Notes: a model not told the origin generated them from the letters alone. A stretch of DNA of 59,355 nucleotides from Oceanospirillaceae bacterium (GCA_024640955.1 JAHEDZ010000014.1:1-59355), one strand, 5' to 3'; counted from the stretch's first letter, positions 18,477-27,980 are shown. A program made the numbers and translations.

Positions 18477-18490
18477 TTGATCCAGATCAA
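18477..18490. promoter_or_regulatory. predicted FNR/Anr box upstream of the hybrid kinase
   Basis: TTGATCCAGATCAA is a perfect match to the TTGAT-N4-ATCAA consensus of FNR/Anr/CRP-type oxygen regulators. It begins 11 bases upstream of the kinase ATG (18466, minus strand). That is too close for class I/II activation of a promoter, so repression or overlap with an unusually short leader is more likely. Confidence 0.6.
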
Positions 18491-18499
18491 AGCTATGAA

Positions 18500-19130
18500 A
18501 ACCCGCAGCACCGAAAAACGAGTCGTATTGCTGCCCCGACGCTTAGATCTGAGATCTAATTCATATTCTCTTCATCTGAACAAAGCAAATTACGCGCCAA
18601 TACGCAGCATGAGGAATTTCGATTAGACAGATAGGACTTTATTGTCTAAATTGCAATATAAGTTACATGGAAGTAACAAAAGTCGATTAAATAGGTAGTC
18701 ATGTGAGAGCGCATTTGATGTACGAGACTGACGAGAGCGGCTGGCGTACCTATCGCCATCCTGCTACGAGCGCTGGCAGCTACGGTTATTGCCAGATTAT
18801 CGATAGCCGCACTCAGGTGATACATCTGATTGAGCTCGGCTCGCATCACTTCCATCGGCCTCGCCTTTAGTATGATAAAGTAGATGAAAAGTCTATCAGC
18901 CAATCACTCTAGCCCACCGCGCCTGATAAAGCCCGCGAAGCGCTGCCACAGAAACTCGCGCACTATCTTCTAGGCCGATGCGGTAAGGATATGCCTGAAC
19001 CGGGTCGTGACCGACAGATGTTTTCGTTTAGAGTATATGCTGACGGCTCACACTCGTGGCCGGCGATCACGCTGATGACGCAGGATAGCTTCACCACCTC
19101 CCCCGCCTGATACACTCAGCATCTAGACAC
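18500..19130. other. intergenic stretch with decayed or non-coding sequence
   Basis: About 630 bases without a convincing gene. A minus-strand frame at 18646-18903 and a plus-strand frame around 18716-18870 cover the same bases, and neither has a recognisable domain or good start signals. A plus-strand open stretch of about 65 codons (18915-19110), including LPQKLAHYLLGRC and MFSFRVYADGSHSWP, reads like the end of a lost gene with stops just upstream. I read the region as degraded coding sequence. Confidence 0.45.
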
Positions 19131-19157
19131 AAAAAAGCCCAGCTACACACTGGGCTT
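19131..19157 (-). terminator. rho-independent terminator of the CANSDH gene
   Basis: Arms AAGCCCAG (19135-19142) and CTGGGCTT (19150-19157) form an eight-base-pair stem with a seven-base loop. On the minus strand this is followed by a run of T (complement of AAAAAA at 19131-19136). It lies 48 bases past the CANSDH stop. Confidence 0.85.
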
Positions 19158-19162
19158 TCGTT

Positions 19163-19200
19163 GTAAGAGCCCCCTCGAAGAGGTGGCGACAACGATTTAC
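19163..19200. repeat. REP-like unit, GAGCCCCCTCG subtype
   Basis: It reads GTAAGAGCCCCCTCG then AGAGGTGGCGAC and forms a CCCCTC/GAGGTGG hairpin. The same subtype, inverted, is at 23131-23160. It ends five bases from the CANSDH stop codon. Confidence 0.65.
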
Positions 19201-19204
19201 CGGC

Positions 19205-20446
19205 TTAAGAGAAATCTAGCGGGCGCTCGCCATTCTCATCACGGATCCAGGTTGATAGACCCATCTGGTTCAGGTGGTTCAAGAATGGGCGCGGATCCAA
19301 CTCCTCAACATTCACCATAGACTTACAATCCCACTCGCCAGTCGCAATGAGCAGCGCTGCAGCGACAGGCGGCACACCTGCAGTGTACGAGATCCCCTGA
19401 CTGCCCACTTCGTTGTAGGCGTCTTTATGGTCGGCAACGTTGTAGATGAACACTTCGCGCTCTTCACCATCTTTTGTGCCCTTCACCTGATCACCGATAC
19501 AGGTTTTACCGGTATAGTTAGGCGCCAGTGAAGCAGGGTCTGGTAGACAGGCTTTAACCACCTTAAGCGGCACTACATCCTGACCTTCAGCTGTTTTAAT
19601 TGGCTGCTCAGACAGCAGCCCGAGACTTTTAAGTACGGTGAATACAGTGATGTAACGTTCACCGAAGCCCATCCAGAAACGAACGTTTGGACAGCCCAGA
19701 TTGGCCGAGAGAGAGTGGATCTCATCGTGACCTGTCATGTATGAAGTGCGTTCACCAACTACTGGGAGGTTATCCGTACGGCTGATCTCGAACATCTGGT
19801 TGGTCTGCCACTGGTTGTTCTGCCAGGAGTAGACGCGGCCAGTGAATTCGCGGAAGTTGATCTCAGGGTCAAAGTTTGTCGCAAACCAGTGACCATGATC
19901 GCCGGCATTGATGTCGATAATATCGACTGACTCCAGCGTGTCGAAGTACTCGTTTTTAGCGAGCGCCGCGTAAGCGTTTACCACACCTGGGTCGAAGCCA
20001 CAGCCAAGGATTGCCGTAGTGCCCGTCTCTTTACAGCGGTCACGACGCTTCCATTCATAGTTGCCGTACCAAGGCGGCTCTTCACAGATCTTGAGTGGAT
20101 CTTCATGGATGGCAGTATCCAAGTAGGCTGCACCGGTTTCGATACAAGCTTCAAGTACAGACATATTAACGAAGGCAGAGCCGACGTTGAGCACGATCTC
20201 AGAATTCGTTTCACGAATCAGAGCGGCAGTTGCTGCTGTATCCATCGCATCCAGAGCGTAGGCAGTCAGCTTGCCCTCCACTTTCATGGCACCCTTTTCA
20301 TGGACGCTCTCAATGATCGCATCACACTTCGACTTGGTGCGCGAAGCGATGACGATATCACCGAGAATATCATTGTGTTGGGCGCATTTATGCGCCACCA
20401 CCTGGGCGACACCGCCGCCGCCAATAATTAGTACATTCTTTCTCAT
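19205..20446 (-). CDS. carboxynorspermidine dehydrogenase (saccharopine dehydrogenase-like)
   Basis: It condenses L-aspartate beta-semialdehyde with a diamine and reduces the product with NADPH to carboxy(nor)spermidine, the alternative polyamine route. A protein of 413 residues from ATG 20446 (MRKNVLIIGGGGVAQVVAHKC, Rossmann GxGGVxxxxA). The GTG four codons upstream is less likely. Further conserved blocks are ILGCGFDPGVVNAYAALA and INAGDHG. The decarboxylase gene nspC lies directly upstream on the same strand. A cluster of REP-like palindromes sits between the two and may alter mRNA stability or the ratio of the products. A terminator follows. Confidence 0.92.
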   Translation of the reverse strand: MRKNVLIIGGGGVAQVVAHKCAQHNDILGDIVIASRTKSKCDAIIESVHEKGAMKVEGKLTAYALDAMDTAATAALIRETNSEIVLNVGSAFVNMSVLEACIETGAAYLDTAIHEDPLKICEEPPWYGNYEWKRRDRCKETGTTAILGCGFDPGVVNAYAALAKNEYFDTLESVDIIDINAGDHGHWFATNFDPEINFREFTGRVYSWQNNQWQTNQMFEISRTDNLPVVGERTSYMTGHDEIHSLSANLGCPNVRFWMGFGERYITVFTVLKSLGLLSEQPIKTAEGQDVVPLKVVKACLPDPASLAPNYTGKTCIGDQVKGTKDGEEREVFIYNVADHKDAYNEVGSQGISYTAGVPPVAAALLIATGEWDCKSMVNVEELDPRPFLNHLNQMGLSTWIRDENGERPLDFS

Positions 20447-20518
20447 TGACCGATCCACTCCATTTCAAAAATCTTTGTAGCTGCTCTCGCCGCGCAATCT
20501 GGGTGAGACTCCTAAATG

Positions 20519-20616
20519 CGATATCGCGTGCTGCGCTCGCTCCTACACTGGCGTAGTAGGAGTCGCCGCCAAGAGTTGGCGATACCCAAACATATCGCGC
20601 GTTGCGCTCGCTCCTA
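20519..20616. repeat. cluster of three REP-like palindromes between nspC and CANSDH
   Basis: In the plus direction there is an inverted copy ending CTCCTAC (20519-20546), a direct copy GTAGGAGTCGCCGCC (20554-20586) and an inverted copy ending CGCTCGCTCCTAG (20591-20616). Two copies share ATATCGCGyGyTGCGCTCGCTCCTA. The cluster ends nine bases before the nspC stop and splits the putative operon. Confidence 0.75.
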
Positions 20617-20624
20617 GCGAAGTT

Positions 20625-21722
20625 TTAAGACAAATTCCCCACGAAATCGTCGTAACCAAATTCACGTACCAGCTCAACACTGCCATCAAGCTGCTTCACT
20701 GCGATCGACGGCATCTTTACGCCGTTAAACCAGTTCTTCTTCACCATGGTGTAGCCACCGGCATCCTCAATTGAGATACGGTCGCCCGCCTTTAGTGGTT
20801 GTTCAAAATTAAATTCACCGAAGATATCACCCGCCAGACAGGATTTACCGCAGATCTGAAAGCGGTGCTCTCCGTCGCAGTGCGTCATCCGAGCATCTTC
20901 ACGGTAGATCAGCAGGTCCAGCATGTGAGCTTCAATGGAGCTATCTACAATCGCTAGATGCTTACCGTTGTAGAGCGTATCCAGCACCGTAACTTCCAGT
21001 GTCGTGCTCTTAGTAATTGCCGCTTCGCCCGGCTCTAGATAGACCTGCACACCGAAGCGCTCCGAAAAGTGTTTAAGACGCGAGCAGAACTTATCCAGCG
21101 GATAGCCCTCACCGGTAAAATGAATACCACCGCCGAGGCTTATCCAACTCATTTTCTCAATCAGGTGACCAAACTTCTGCTCGATCAGCGTTAGCATCTC
21201 ATCAAAACGATCGAAATCGGAGTTTTCACAGTTGTTGTGGAACATAAAACCAGAGATCTTATCGAGAGCGGTTTCTATGCGCTCGGGGTCCCACTCGCCA
21301 AGGCGACTGAATGGTCGCGCTGGGTCAGCAATAATGAACTCTGAGGTACTCACCAAAGGGTTAACACGCAGACCGCGGGTTGTATTTGCGCTCTGAGCAT
21401 CAAAGCGATCGAGCTGATTAATCGTGTTGAAGATGATCTTGTCTGAGTTAGCGACGACCTCATCGATCTCATCATCGGCGTAGGCAACCGAGTAGGCGTG
21501 AGTCTCCCCGCTAAACTTCTGGTAACCCAGCTTAACCTCATACAGCGAAGACGAGGTTGTGCCATCCATGTATTCAGACATCAGGTCAAACACCGACCAG
21601 GTGGCAAAACACTTGAGCGCTAGTAGCGACTTAGCACCCGAGTGCTCACGTACGTAGGCGATCTTCTCGAGGTTTTGCAGCAGCTTGCTCTTATCAACTA
21701 GGTAGTAAGGAGTTGTAAACAT
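20625..21722 (-). CDS. nspC: carboxynorspermidine decarboxylase
   Basis: A PLP-dependent, alanine-racemase-fold decarboxylase that makes norspermidine or spermidine from the carboxy form. 365 residues. The PLP lysine is Lys37 in LLALKCFATW. HNNCENSDF, the glycine-rich ISLGGGIHF and LEPGEAA are family signatures, and the C-terminal CGKSCLAGDIFGEF supplies the Cys and Asp of the second active-site half. It starts at ATG 21722. It is upstream of the CANSDH gene in the same direction, so the two make a two-step polyamine pathway. Confidence 0.95.
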   Translation of the reverse strand: MFTTPYYLVDKSKLLQNLEKIAYVREHSGAKSLLALKCFATWSVFDLMSEYMDGTTSSSLYEVKLGYQKFSGETHAYSVAYADDEIDEVVANSDKIIFNTINQLDRFDAQSANTTRGLRVNPLVSTSEFIIADPARPFSRLGEWDPERIETALDKISGFMFHNNCENSDFDRFDEMLTLIEQKFGHLIEKMSWISLGGGIHFTGEGYPLDKFCSRLKHFSERFGVQVYLEPGEAAITKSTTLEVTVLDTLYNGKHLAIVDSSIEAHMLDLLIYREDARMTHCDGEHRFQICGKSCLAGDIFGEFNFEQPLKAGDRISIEDAGGYTMVKKNWFNGVKMPSIAVKQLDGSVELVREFGYDDFVGNLS

Positions 21723-21959
21723 CGCTATCTCGCACTTGTCAGACAGGCTGAAAAATAAAGTGCGCGATTTTACAGGAAGTCAGTGGAGGGGGCTAATTTT
21801 CAGGGGTAAATCTTGGTAGAGGGGGCATAGTGCAAAGCGCTATTTCCCGACCAAATCTGGCAGAAACGCAGCACCGGCTGCGCGATTCGGGTATTTTGAG
21901 TTCCCTGCTAACCGTTTATTTGTGGGGAAATGCCCATTGGGCACATCCCCTCTACACGA

Positions 21960-23057
21960 TCAGAGCTGACCCAAAACCGGGGTATCTACCTTAACGTTGG
22001 CATTTTGCGCGCGATGACGCAGCAGGTGATCCACCAGGGTCAGCGCCATCATCGCTTCAGCGATCGGCGTTGCGCGAATACCGACGCAGGGATCGTGGCG
22101 ACCTTTAGTGACCACCTCGATCGGATTGCCATGCACATCAATGGATTTGCCCGGTAGACGCATACTTGAAGTCGGCTTCAAAGCGATATGCGCAATAATA
22201 TCCTGCCCGCTTGAGATACCACCCAACACACCACCGGCGTGATTAGAGAGGAACCCCTCAGGCGTCATCTCATCACGGTGTTCAGTACCCTTCTGCGACA
22301 CACTGGCAAAACCATCACCAATCTCAACACCTTTAACAGCGTTAATGCTCATCAGCGAGTGCGCCAGATCAGCATCAAGGCGATCAAAGATCGGCTCACC
22401 CAGCCCCACAGGCACACCTGAAGCAACCACAGAGATCTTCGCGCCCACAGAGTTACCCTCTTTGCGCAACGCATCCATGTACTCAACCATCTCTTCAGCC
22501 GCTTGCGCATCAGGAGAGAAGAAGGGGTTCTGCTCAACCTGATCCCAGTCGAAACGCGCAGGATCTATAGCGATAGGACCGAGTTGCGAGAGGTAACCGC
22601 GAATCTGAATGCCTTCAGCGGCCAGCACCTTTTTAGCGATCGCACCAGCTGCAACACGCATCGCAGTCTCACGCGCTGAGGAGCGGCCACCACCGCGATA
22701 GTCACGAATACCGTACTTGTGATGGTAGGTGTAGTCAGCATGTGCCGGACGGAAGCTATCTTTGATATTCGAGTAGTCTTTAGAGCGTTGGTCGGTATTC
22801 TCGATCAACAGACCGATAGAAGTGCCGGTTGTCTTTCCCTCAAACACACCGCCTAAGATTCGAACCTCATCTGCCTCACGGCGCTGCGTAGTGTGGCGCG
22901 AAGTACCCGGCTTGCGACGATCTAGGTCAATCTGTAAATCTGCTTCAGAGATTTCAATACCCGGAGGGCAGCCATCGATAACGCAACCCAGCGCGGGGCC
23001 GTGGCTCTCACCAAAGGTGCTGAGGGTGAAAAGTTTGCCGTAGCTATTTCCGGACAT
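21960..23057 (-). CDS. aroC: chorismate synthase
   Basis: It makes chorismate from EPSP using reduced FMN. 365 residues, full family length. Signatures are [18 protein letters not shown] near the N-terminus, the [19 protein letters not shown] block and the final [17 protein letters not shown] region. It lies downstream of prmB on the same strand, an order common in gammaproteobacteria. The 127 bases between them carry a REP-like pair. Confidence 0.97.
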   Translation of the reverse strand: MSGNSYGKLFTLSTFGESHGPALGCVIDGCPPGIEISEADLQIDLDRRKPGTSRHTTQRREADEVRILGGVFEGKTTGTSIGLLIENTDQRSKDYSNIKDSFRPAHADYTYHHKYGIRDYRGGGRSSARETAMRVAAGAIAKKVLAAEGIQIRGYLSQLGPIAIDPARFDWDQVEQNPFFSPDAQAAEEMVEYMDALRKEGNSVGAKISVVASGVPVGLGEPIFDRLDADLAHSLMSINAVKGVEIGDGFASVSQKGTEHRDEMTPEGFLSNHAGGVLGGISSGQDIIAHIALKPTSSMRLPGKSIDVHGNPIEVVTKGRHDPCVGIRATPIAEAMMALTLVDHLLRHRAQNANVKVDTPVLGQL

Positions 23058-23130
23058 TAAAACGCTTTCCTTAAATCTAAAATTTACTGCTTGAATTCAC
23101 GCGCGAGCATTGTACCTAATATCTTCGATA

Positions 23131-23188
23131 GGGTCGCCACCTCTGCGAGGGGGCTCCTACAGTAGGAGCGAGCACAGTACGCGATTAC
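23131..23188. repeat. head-to-head REP-like pair between prmB and aroC
   Basis: An inverted unit ending GGGGGCTCCTAC (to 23160) is followed after one base by a direct unit GTAGGAGCGAGCACAGTACGCGATTAC (23162-23188). The tail of the second unit contains the complement of the prmB stop codon (23185-23187). The first unit is the same subtype as 19163-19200. Confidence 0.7.
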
Positions 23189-24102
23189 AGATCATCCGCA
23201 TGCGCTCGCAGCGATGGCGCATCAATAACGAACACGCCATTGCCGCCCTCTTCCAGCTCTACCCATATCAGCGGTAGATCAGGATAAGCCTGCATTAGAT
23301 GCACCTCAGAGTTACCCACTTCGCAGACCAGCAAGCCCTGTTCACTCAAGTGACGGCCCGCTTCTCGCAGGATTCGTCGAGTGATGTCCAAACCATCTGG
23401 ACCAGACCCCAACGCAAGTTCAGGCTCATGCTGATATTCAGCCGGCATCGAATCTAGGTCATCCTGATCGACATAGGGCGGATTGGTGATGATCAGATCG
23501 TAGACCTCGCCTTCCAGGCCGTTGAACAGATCGCTCTGAACAGTTCTCACGCGCTCACGGAGCTCATGCCGCTCGATATTGGTTTCGGCAACAGCAAGCG
23601 CCTCAGCGGATAGATCGACCAGATCGACCTCGGCCTGACCAAATACCGCAGCACAGGCGATACCGATACAGCCGCTGCCGGTACAGAGATCAAGCACACG
23701 CTCGACATCAACATCGCCAAGCCAAGGCTGGAAACCGTTCTCGATCAGTTGGGCAGTCGGTGAACGAGGAATCAGTACCCGCTCATCCACATTGAAGGGA
23801 ATACCCATAAACCAAGCTTCGCCAGTAATATAAGGCAGCGGCCTGCGTTCCAGGCAGCGCTGATATACGAAGGACTCAATGCGTGCCTTCTCCCCATCAA
23901 GCAGCCGTCCATCCAGCAGTTCCAGAGAGCTATCCCAGGGCAGATCAAGCGCATTAAATACCAATTGCAGACCTTCGTTCCAGGCATCCACATGGCCGTG
24001 GCCAAAGTAGACCTTATGACGCTGCATTTCACTGATCGTCCAGCGCAGGTAGTCGCGAAGTGTATAGAGCTGATGGCCTAATTTGGGTTGATCTGTGTTC
24101 AT
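23185..24102 (-). CDS. prmB: ribosomal protein L3 N5-glutamine methyltransferase
   Basis: It methylates a glutamine of ribosomal protein L3 with S-adenosylmethionine. 305 residues. An N-terminal helical domain is followed by the methyltransferase fold with VLDLCTGSGCIGIA (SAM site) and the catalytic IITNPPYVDQDDL (NPPY). PrmB rather than PrmC/HemK is supported by the long N-terminal part, the VERVLDLCTGSG spacing, and by divergence from an Smr-domain gene, as in Escherichia coli. The stop codon lies inside a REP-like unit. Confidence 0.93.
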   Translation of the reverse strand: MNTDQPKLGHQLYTLRDYLRWTISEMQRHKVYFGHGHVDAWNEGLQLVFNALDLPWDSSLELLDGRLLDGEKARIESFVYQRCLERRPLPYITGEAWFMGIPFNVDERVLIPRSPTAQLIENGFQPWLGDVDVERVLDLCTGSGCIGIACAAVFGQAEVDLVDLSAEALAVAETNIERHELRERVRTVQSDLFNGLEGEVYDLIITNPPYVDQDDLDSMPAEYQHEPELALGSGPDGLDITRRILREAGRHLSEQGLLVCEVGNSEVHLMQAYPDLPLIWVELEEGGNGVFVIDAPSLRAHADDL

Positions 24103-24170
24103 CTATCGTCCGATAATTGCCAGCTTACGTATCTAAAGCCCGAATGCCGCTAAGTTTACCCAGTTTCCCT

Positions 24171-24737
24171 ATGAGTGATAAGAGCAGAAGAGACTACATC
24201 TCCGAGCTAAGAGCCTTTCGCGAGGCCCTAAGTGATGTGAAACGCATAGAACAGGAGCGTGCTCACACCGGACAGGCGCGTCGCAATGATGAGTCAGCGT
24301 CATATCGCCGCGAGAAAGCTCAGGAGCAGAACGAACTGATCGTCGATGGCCTTAACTCCACACTGACGCGCGAAATGGGAGCCGAGGAGCGGGTGCTCTT
24401 CGCCCTGCCCGGCGTTCAACAGAGACTGCTCAAACGCATGCAGGCCGGCCACCTCGGTTGGGACGCTGGTGTAGATCTGCACGGCTACTCGGTGGATGCA
24501 GCGCGCGATGAGCTACACGGTTTTATTAGTGATGCTAAACGTCGCGGGCTGCGCGGGCTTTTGGTGGTGCACGGCAAAGCCTACACCGACCCAGGAAAAC
24601 CGGCACTGCTCAAATCCTTTGTTACTGACTGGCTACAGCAGATAGACGGGGTTCTCGCCTTCTGCTCAGCCCAACCCCAAGATGGCGGTAGTGGTGCGCT
24701 TTATGTACTGCTTAAACGCCAGTCAGATCAGCGTTAA
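24171..24737 (+). CDS. Smr-domain endonuclease-like protein (SmrB type)
   Basis: About 188 residues from ATG 24171 (MSDKSRRDY); ATG 24144 and TTG 24117 are possible upstream starts and no strong ribosome site separates them. The C-terminal Smr domain has VDLHGYSVDAARDEL (DLHG motif), the following LLVVHGKAYTDPGKPALLK (HGxG-like) and the end FCSAQPQDGGSGALYVLLKR. In E. coli SmrB cleaves mRNA between collided ribosomes. The divergent pairing with prmB, itself a ribosome gene, agrees with that role. Confidence 0.88.
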   Translation: MSDKSRRDYISELRAFREALSDVKRIEQERAHTGQARRNDESASYRREKAQEQNELIVDGLNSTLTREMGAEERVLFALPGVQQRLLKRMQAGHLGWDAGVDLHGYSVDAARDELHGFISDAKRRGLRGLLVVHGKAYTDPGKPALLKSFVTDWLQQIDGVLAFCSAQPQDGGSGALYVLLKRQSDQR

Positions 24738-24797
24738 TCTTTACCTAGCAGCCGCTTTGGCGTAAGGTTCGTCCAAATTGTCATGAGGAATCCAGCG

Positions 24798-25337
24798 GTG
24801 GAAAAAGCCTACGAATCTATCATCAGCGCCATCGGCGAAGATCTGCAACGCGACGGTCTGATCGACACACCCAAGCGCGCAGCTAAAGCGATGAAGTTTC
24901 TCACCAAAGGCTACGAGCAGACGCTCGAAGAGGTGGTGAACGGAGCTCTGTTCGAATCGGATAACTCTGAAATGGTTCTGGTTAAGAACATCGAGATCTA
25001 CTCGATGTGTGAGCACCATATGCTGCCATTTATCGGCAAGGCGCATGTTGCTTACATACCGCAGGGTAAGGTGATTGGCCTCTCTAAGATTGCGCGCATC
25101 GTCGATATGTATGCGCGCCGCCTACAGATTCAGGAGAACATGACTAAAGAGGTCGCTGAGGCGCTACAAGAGGTTACTGGCGCACTAGGCGTTGGCGTCG
25201 TCATCGAAGCTCAACATATGTGCATGATGATGCGCGGTGTCGAGAAGCAGAACGCTGTGATGAAAACCTCAATGATGCTCGGCACCTTCCGTTCTAATCC
25301 AGCTACTCGCGCGGAGTTCCTTTCGCTGGTCAACTGA
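24798..25337 (+). CDS. folE: GTP cyclohydrolase I
   Basis: It converts GTP to 7,8-dihydroneopterin triphosphate for folate. 179 residues if GTG 24798 is used, which has AGGA eight bases upstream and gives the usual [20 protein letters not shown] start. ATG 24783 lies five codons earlier without a ribosome site. Zinc ligands are seen in [10 protein letters not shown] (Cys71, His74) and [13 protein letters not shown] (Cys142). The gene follows smr by about 60 bases. Confidence 0.95.
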   Translation: MEKAYESIISAIGEDLQRDGLIDTPKRAAKAMKFLTKGYEQTLEEVVNGALFESDNSEMVLVKNIEIYSMCEHHMLPFIGKAHVAYIPQGKVIGLSKIARIVDMYARRLQIQENMTKEVAEALQEVTGALGVGVVIEAQHMCMMMRGVEKQNAVMKTSMMLGTFRSNPATRAEFLSLVN

Positions 25338-25547
25338 TCCAAATCGCGACACCAAAGTCCGACACCTCAGGAAGCTCGACGCCGTTGGTTCTGGATAACA
25401 TGAAGAATGAAATCCTCCCCACGACCGAACACTTAGACCTGGTACCGATCTACAGCTTCAATCGTGAAGGTATCTGGTCACAGAAAACTCAAGACCGCAG
25501 CCGCTACCTCGGTAGCAGCAAACAGCACAAGACCGCTAATTTGGCAA

Positions 25548-26243
25548 TTAAGGCGCCCAGAAGATATCGACAGGCGTCTGCTCCTGGCGCAGTACGGTAC
25601 GCACAGGCATATCCTCAGCTACACCCTCAGACATCGCCTCCTCTAGCACAGGCGTCTTACCCTCACCACACAGATGCAGGAAGATCTGCTTACTGGCCAG
25701 CAGGCGCGGCAATGTGAGTGTCATACGCGGATGTGGAGCGACTGGCGGCGTTACAGCTAGGCAGGCCCGGGCTTGCTTAGGGTCAATTGCAGCAGCTAGC
25801 TCGGGGGCATTAGGGAAGAATGATGCGGTATGTCCATCTTCACCCATACCCAGAATGACTGCATCAATCTGCTCTGGTAGCTGCTTGAGCGTCTCTTCAA
25901 GTTCAGCCTGCCCCTCTTGCGGTGTCACTGCAGAAGTGACATGCGGAATGAATCTAGCTTTGGCCGCGTTGTACTGCAGCAGGTGCGTCTCTACCGAGCG
26001 CGCATTGGAGTCATCATGATCAGCAGGCACCCAGCGCTCATCAGCCAGAGTCACAATCACTTTGCTCCAGTCCAGATTCTGGTGCGATAGACGCTGAAAT
26101 AGCCCCGCCGGTGTACGACCACCCGAAACCACCAGACACCCCACACCGCGCTCTTTAATGCCTGCAGCAAGCAGCGCAACGATTCGATCCGTAAGCGCAC
26201 TCTCAAGCTCGCCACGGGTCTCAAAACTCAGTTTGTTAACCAT
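25548..26243 (-). CDS. pgl: 6-phosphogluconolactonase
   Basis: It hydrolyses 6-phosphogluconolactone, the second step after glucose-6-phosphate dehydrogenase. A protein of 231 residues from ATG 26243, nine bases after GAGGAG; an in-frame TTG two codons upstream is too close to that site. DevB/Pgl signatures are VVSGGRTPAGLFQRL, TLADERWVPADHDDSNAR and LGMGEDGHTASFFP. It begins six bases after the zwf stop, so the two are one operon. Confidence 0.95.
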   Translation of the reverse strand: MVNKLSFETRGELESALTDRIVALLAAGIKERGVGCLVVSGGRTPAGLFQRLSHQNLDWSKVIVTLADERWVPADHDDSNARSVETHLLQYNAAKARFIPHVTSAVTPQEGQAELEETLKQLPEQIDAVILGMGEDGHTASFFPNAPELAAAIDPKQARACLAVTPPVAPHPRMTLTLPRLLASKQIFLHLCGEGKTPVLEEAMSEGVAEDMPVRTVLRQEQTPVDIFWAP

Positions 26244-26249
26244 CGTCAA

Positions 26250-27725
26250 TTACTCCTCGTGCCAAGAGCGGCCATCACGCTCGATCAGTGCAATAGAGCC
26301 AATCGGCCCCCAGGTACCGGCGTTGTAGTGCTTAACCTCGTCACCGGTCTCATCCCAAGCGTCGATGAGTTGGTCACACCAGGTCCAAGAGGCCTCAATC
26401 TCGTCGCGGCGGACGAACAGAGACTGATCACCTACCATCGACTCAAGCAGCAGACGCTCATAAGCATCCGGTGTGCGGTGGTTGGGATCATCACTGGTGA
26501 AGTCTAGATTCAGTGCACGGTTCTGCAGGTTAAGACCCTCGGTCATACCTAGCTGCTTCATGACGACGTGCAGACGAATACCTTCATCTGGCTGCAGGCG
26601 AATAACCAGACGGTTAGAGACCATATCCTGCTGCTTCTTATCAAAGATGTAGTGCGGGTTGTTCTTGTAGACAACCACAATCTCGGTCGTCTTCTCGGGC
26701 ATGCGCTTACCGGTACGCAGGTAGAATGGCACGCCAGCCCAACGCCAGTTATCCACATTGACGCGCAAAGAAACAAAGGTCTCAGTATTGGACTGCGACT
26801 GACCGCCACCATCCTCTTCGCTGTAACCCACAACAGCTTTGCCATCGATAGAACCTGCCGCGTACTGGCCACGCACAGCACGCTTGTGCACGTTAGTGCT
26901 ATCGATCGGGTGCAGTGCCTTGAGCACACGTACTTTCTCATCACGCACCGAATCCGCATCAAGCTTGCTCGGTGGGTTCATCGCCACCATACAGAGCAGC
27001 TGCAGCAAATGGTTCTGCACCATATCGCGCATCTGACCGACTTTGTCGTAGTAGCTGTAGCGTCCCTCTAGACCCACCGTCTCCGCTACCGTGATCTGTA
27101 CGTGATCGATGGCGTGGTTATTCCACTGTGAGTTAAACAAGTTATTGGCAAAACGCAGCGCCAGTAGGTTCTGCACAGTGTCTTTGCCGAGGTAGTGGTC
27201 AATACGGTAGATACGGTTTTCGTTGAAGTAAGCCGCGACCGTATCATTGATCACTTTAGAGCTTTCAAGGTCGTGACCGATCGGCTTCTCCAGCACGATA
27301 CGGGTCTCGTCATTAATCAGCTCGGCATAGCTCAGGTTCTTACAGATATCCCCGAAAACGGATGGCGGCGTTGCTAGGTAGTTGACCATCACGCGCTGCG
27401 ACTGATCGATGGCCTGCCCCAACTTCTTGAAGTCATCCGGTGCTGTCATATCGACTTTGACGTAGTCGAGGCGAGCACTAAAGCGGTTCCAAACCTCAGC
27501 ATCAAACTCGCCCTCTTTAAGGAAGCGGTTCAGCGTTGCTTCAACCTGAGCGACAAACTCCTCCTGCGACCAGTCTGCGCGCGCAACCCCAATGACTTTG
27601 CTATCGGGATTCAACAGGTGCGCAGCATCAAGCTGATACAGAGCTGGGAATAGCTTTCGCATCGCCAGATCGCCTTTCGCGCCGAACAGCACGAAATCAC
27701 AAGCCTTGTGCATCTGGTGGGACAT
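26250..27725 (-). CDS. zwf: glucose-6-phosphate 1-dehydrogenase
   Basis: Oxidises glucose-6-phosphate to 6-phosphogluconolactone with NAD(P). A protein of 491 residues from ATG 27725 (AGGAG seven bases upstream). The cofactor loop is FGAKGDLAMRKL and the substrate site RIDHYLGKD (residues 174-182) carries the conserved His and Lys. With pgl, edd and eda in the window it forms a complete Entner-Doudoroff route to pyruvate and glyceraldehyde-3-phosphate. A HexR-like palindrome lies about 60 bases upstream. Confidence 0.97.
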   Translation of the reverse strand: MSHQMHKACDFVLFGAKGDLAMRKLFPALYQLDAAHLLNPDSKVIGVARADWSQEEFVAQVEATLNRFLKEGEFDAEVWNRFSARLDYVKVDMTAPDDFKKLGQAIDQSQRVMVNYLATPPSVFGDICKNLSYAELINDETRIVLEKPIGHDLESSKVINDTVAAYFNENRIYRIDHYLGKDTVQNLLALRFANNLFNSQWNNHAIDHVQITVAETVGLEGRYSYYDKVGQMRDMVQNHLLQLLCMVAMNPPSKLDADSVRDEKVRVLKALHPIDSTNVHKRAVRGQYAAGSIDGKAVVGYSEEDGGGQSQSNTETFVSLRVNVDNWRWAGVPFYLRTGKRMPEKTTEIVVVYKNNPHYIFDKKQQDMVSNRLVIRLQPDEGIRLHVVMKQLGMTEGLNLQNRALNLDFTSDDPNHRTPDAYERLLLESMVGDQSLFVRRDEIEASWTWCDQLIDAWDETGDEVKHYNAGTWGPIGSIALIERDGRSWHEE

Positions 27726-27783
27726 GGTCAAACTCCTATGCTTAGAACGATACGCAGCGGCTCGATCTAAGTTAAATTGGGTA

Positions 27784-27798
27784 CGTAAAAAACTTACT
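27784..27798. promoter_or_regulatory. candidate HexR operator of zwf-pgl
   Basis: cGTAAAAAACTTACt is a GTAA-N5-TTAC inverted repeat. It resembles the HexR box TGTAAT-WWW-ATTACA reported for gammaproteobacterial sugar catabolism genes. It lies 59 bases upstream of the zwf ATG, where a repressor would cover the promoter. Confidence 0.55.
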
Positions 27799-27950
27799 TA
27801 ATTTTATAACACTCGCTGTCCGATGGCTAGCGGTAGAGAATCGTCAAAAACGACAAAATAAAAGATAATAACCACATTTAAAACAATAGCTTAATACATT
27901 ATTTAGCCTCAATAAAATTTCGGCGATAGAAAACACAGAAATCGATATAA

Positions 27951-27965
27951 TGTAATTTTAGTACT
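27951..27965. promoter_or_regulatory. weaker HexR-like site upstream of the epimerase gene
   Basis: TGTAATTTTAGTACT keeps the left half of the HexR consensus exactly and part of the right half. It ends 15 bases before the ATG at 27981. Listed as a weak candidate only. Confidence 0.35.
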
Positions 27966-27980
27966 TAAAGGGTCAAAATC

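Noticed and set aside
18646-18903. Minus-strand frame of 85 codons in the gap after the large kinase
   Set aside because: No domain, poor start signals, AT-rich ends and an equally plausible opposing frame.
24783-24797. ATG 24783 as the folE start
   Set aside because: No ribosome site precedes it, while GTG 24798 has AGGA at good spacing and gives the normal N-terminus.
25385-25717. Plus-strand frame of 110 codons starting in the folE-pgl gap
   Set aside because: More than half of it runs antisense through pgl, the tail is low-complexity Pro/Ala/Ser, and there is no recognisable domain. The first 50 codons could be a gene remnant, but that is not enough for a call.
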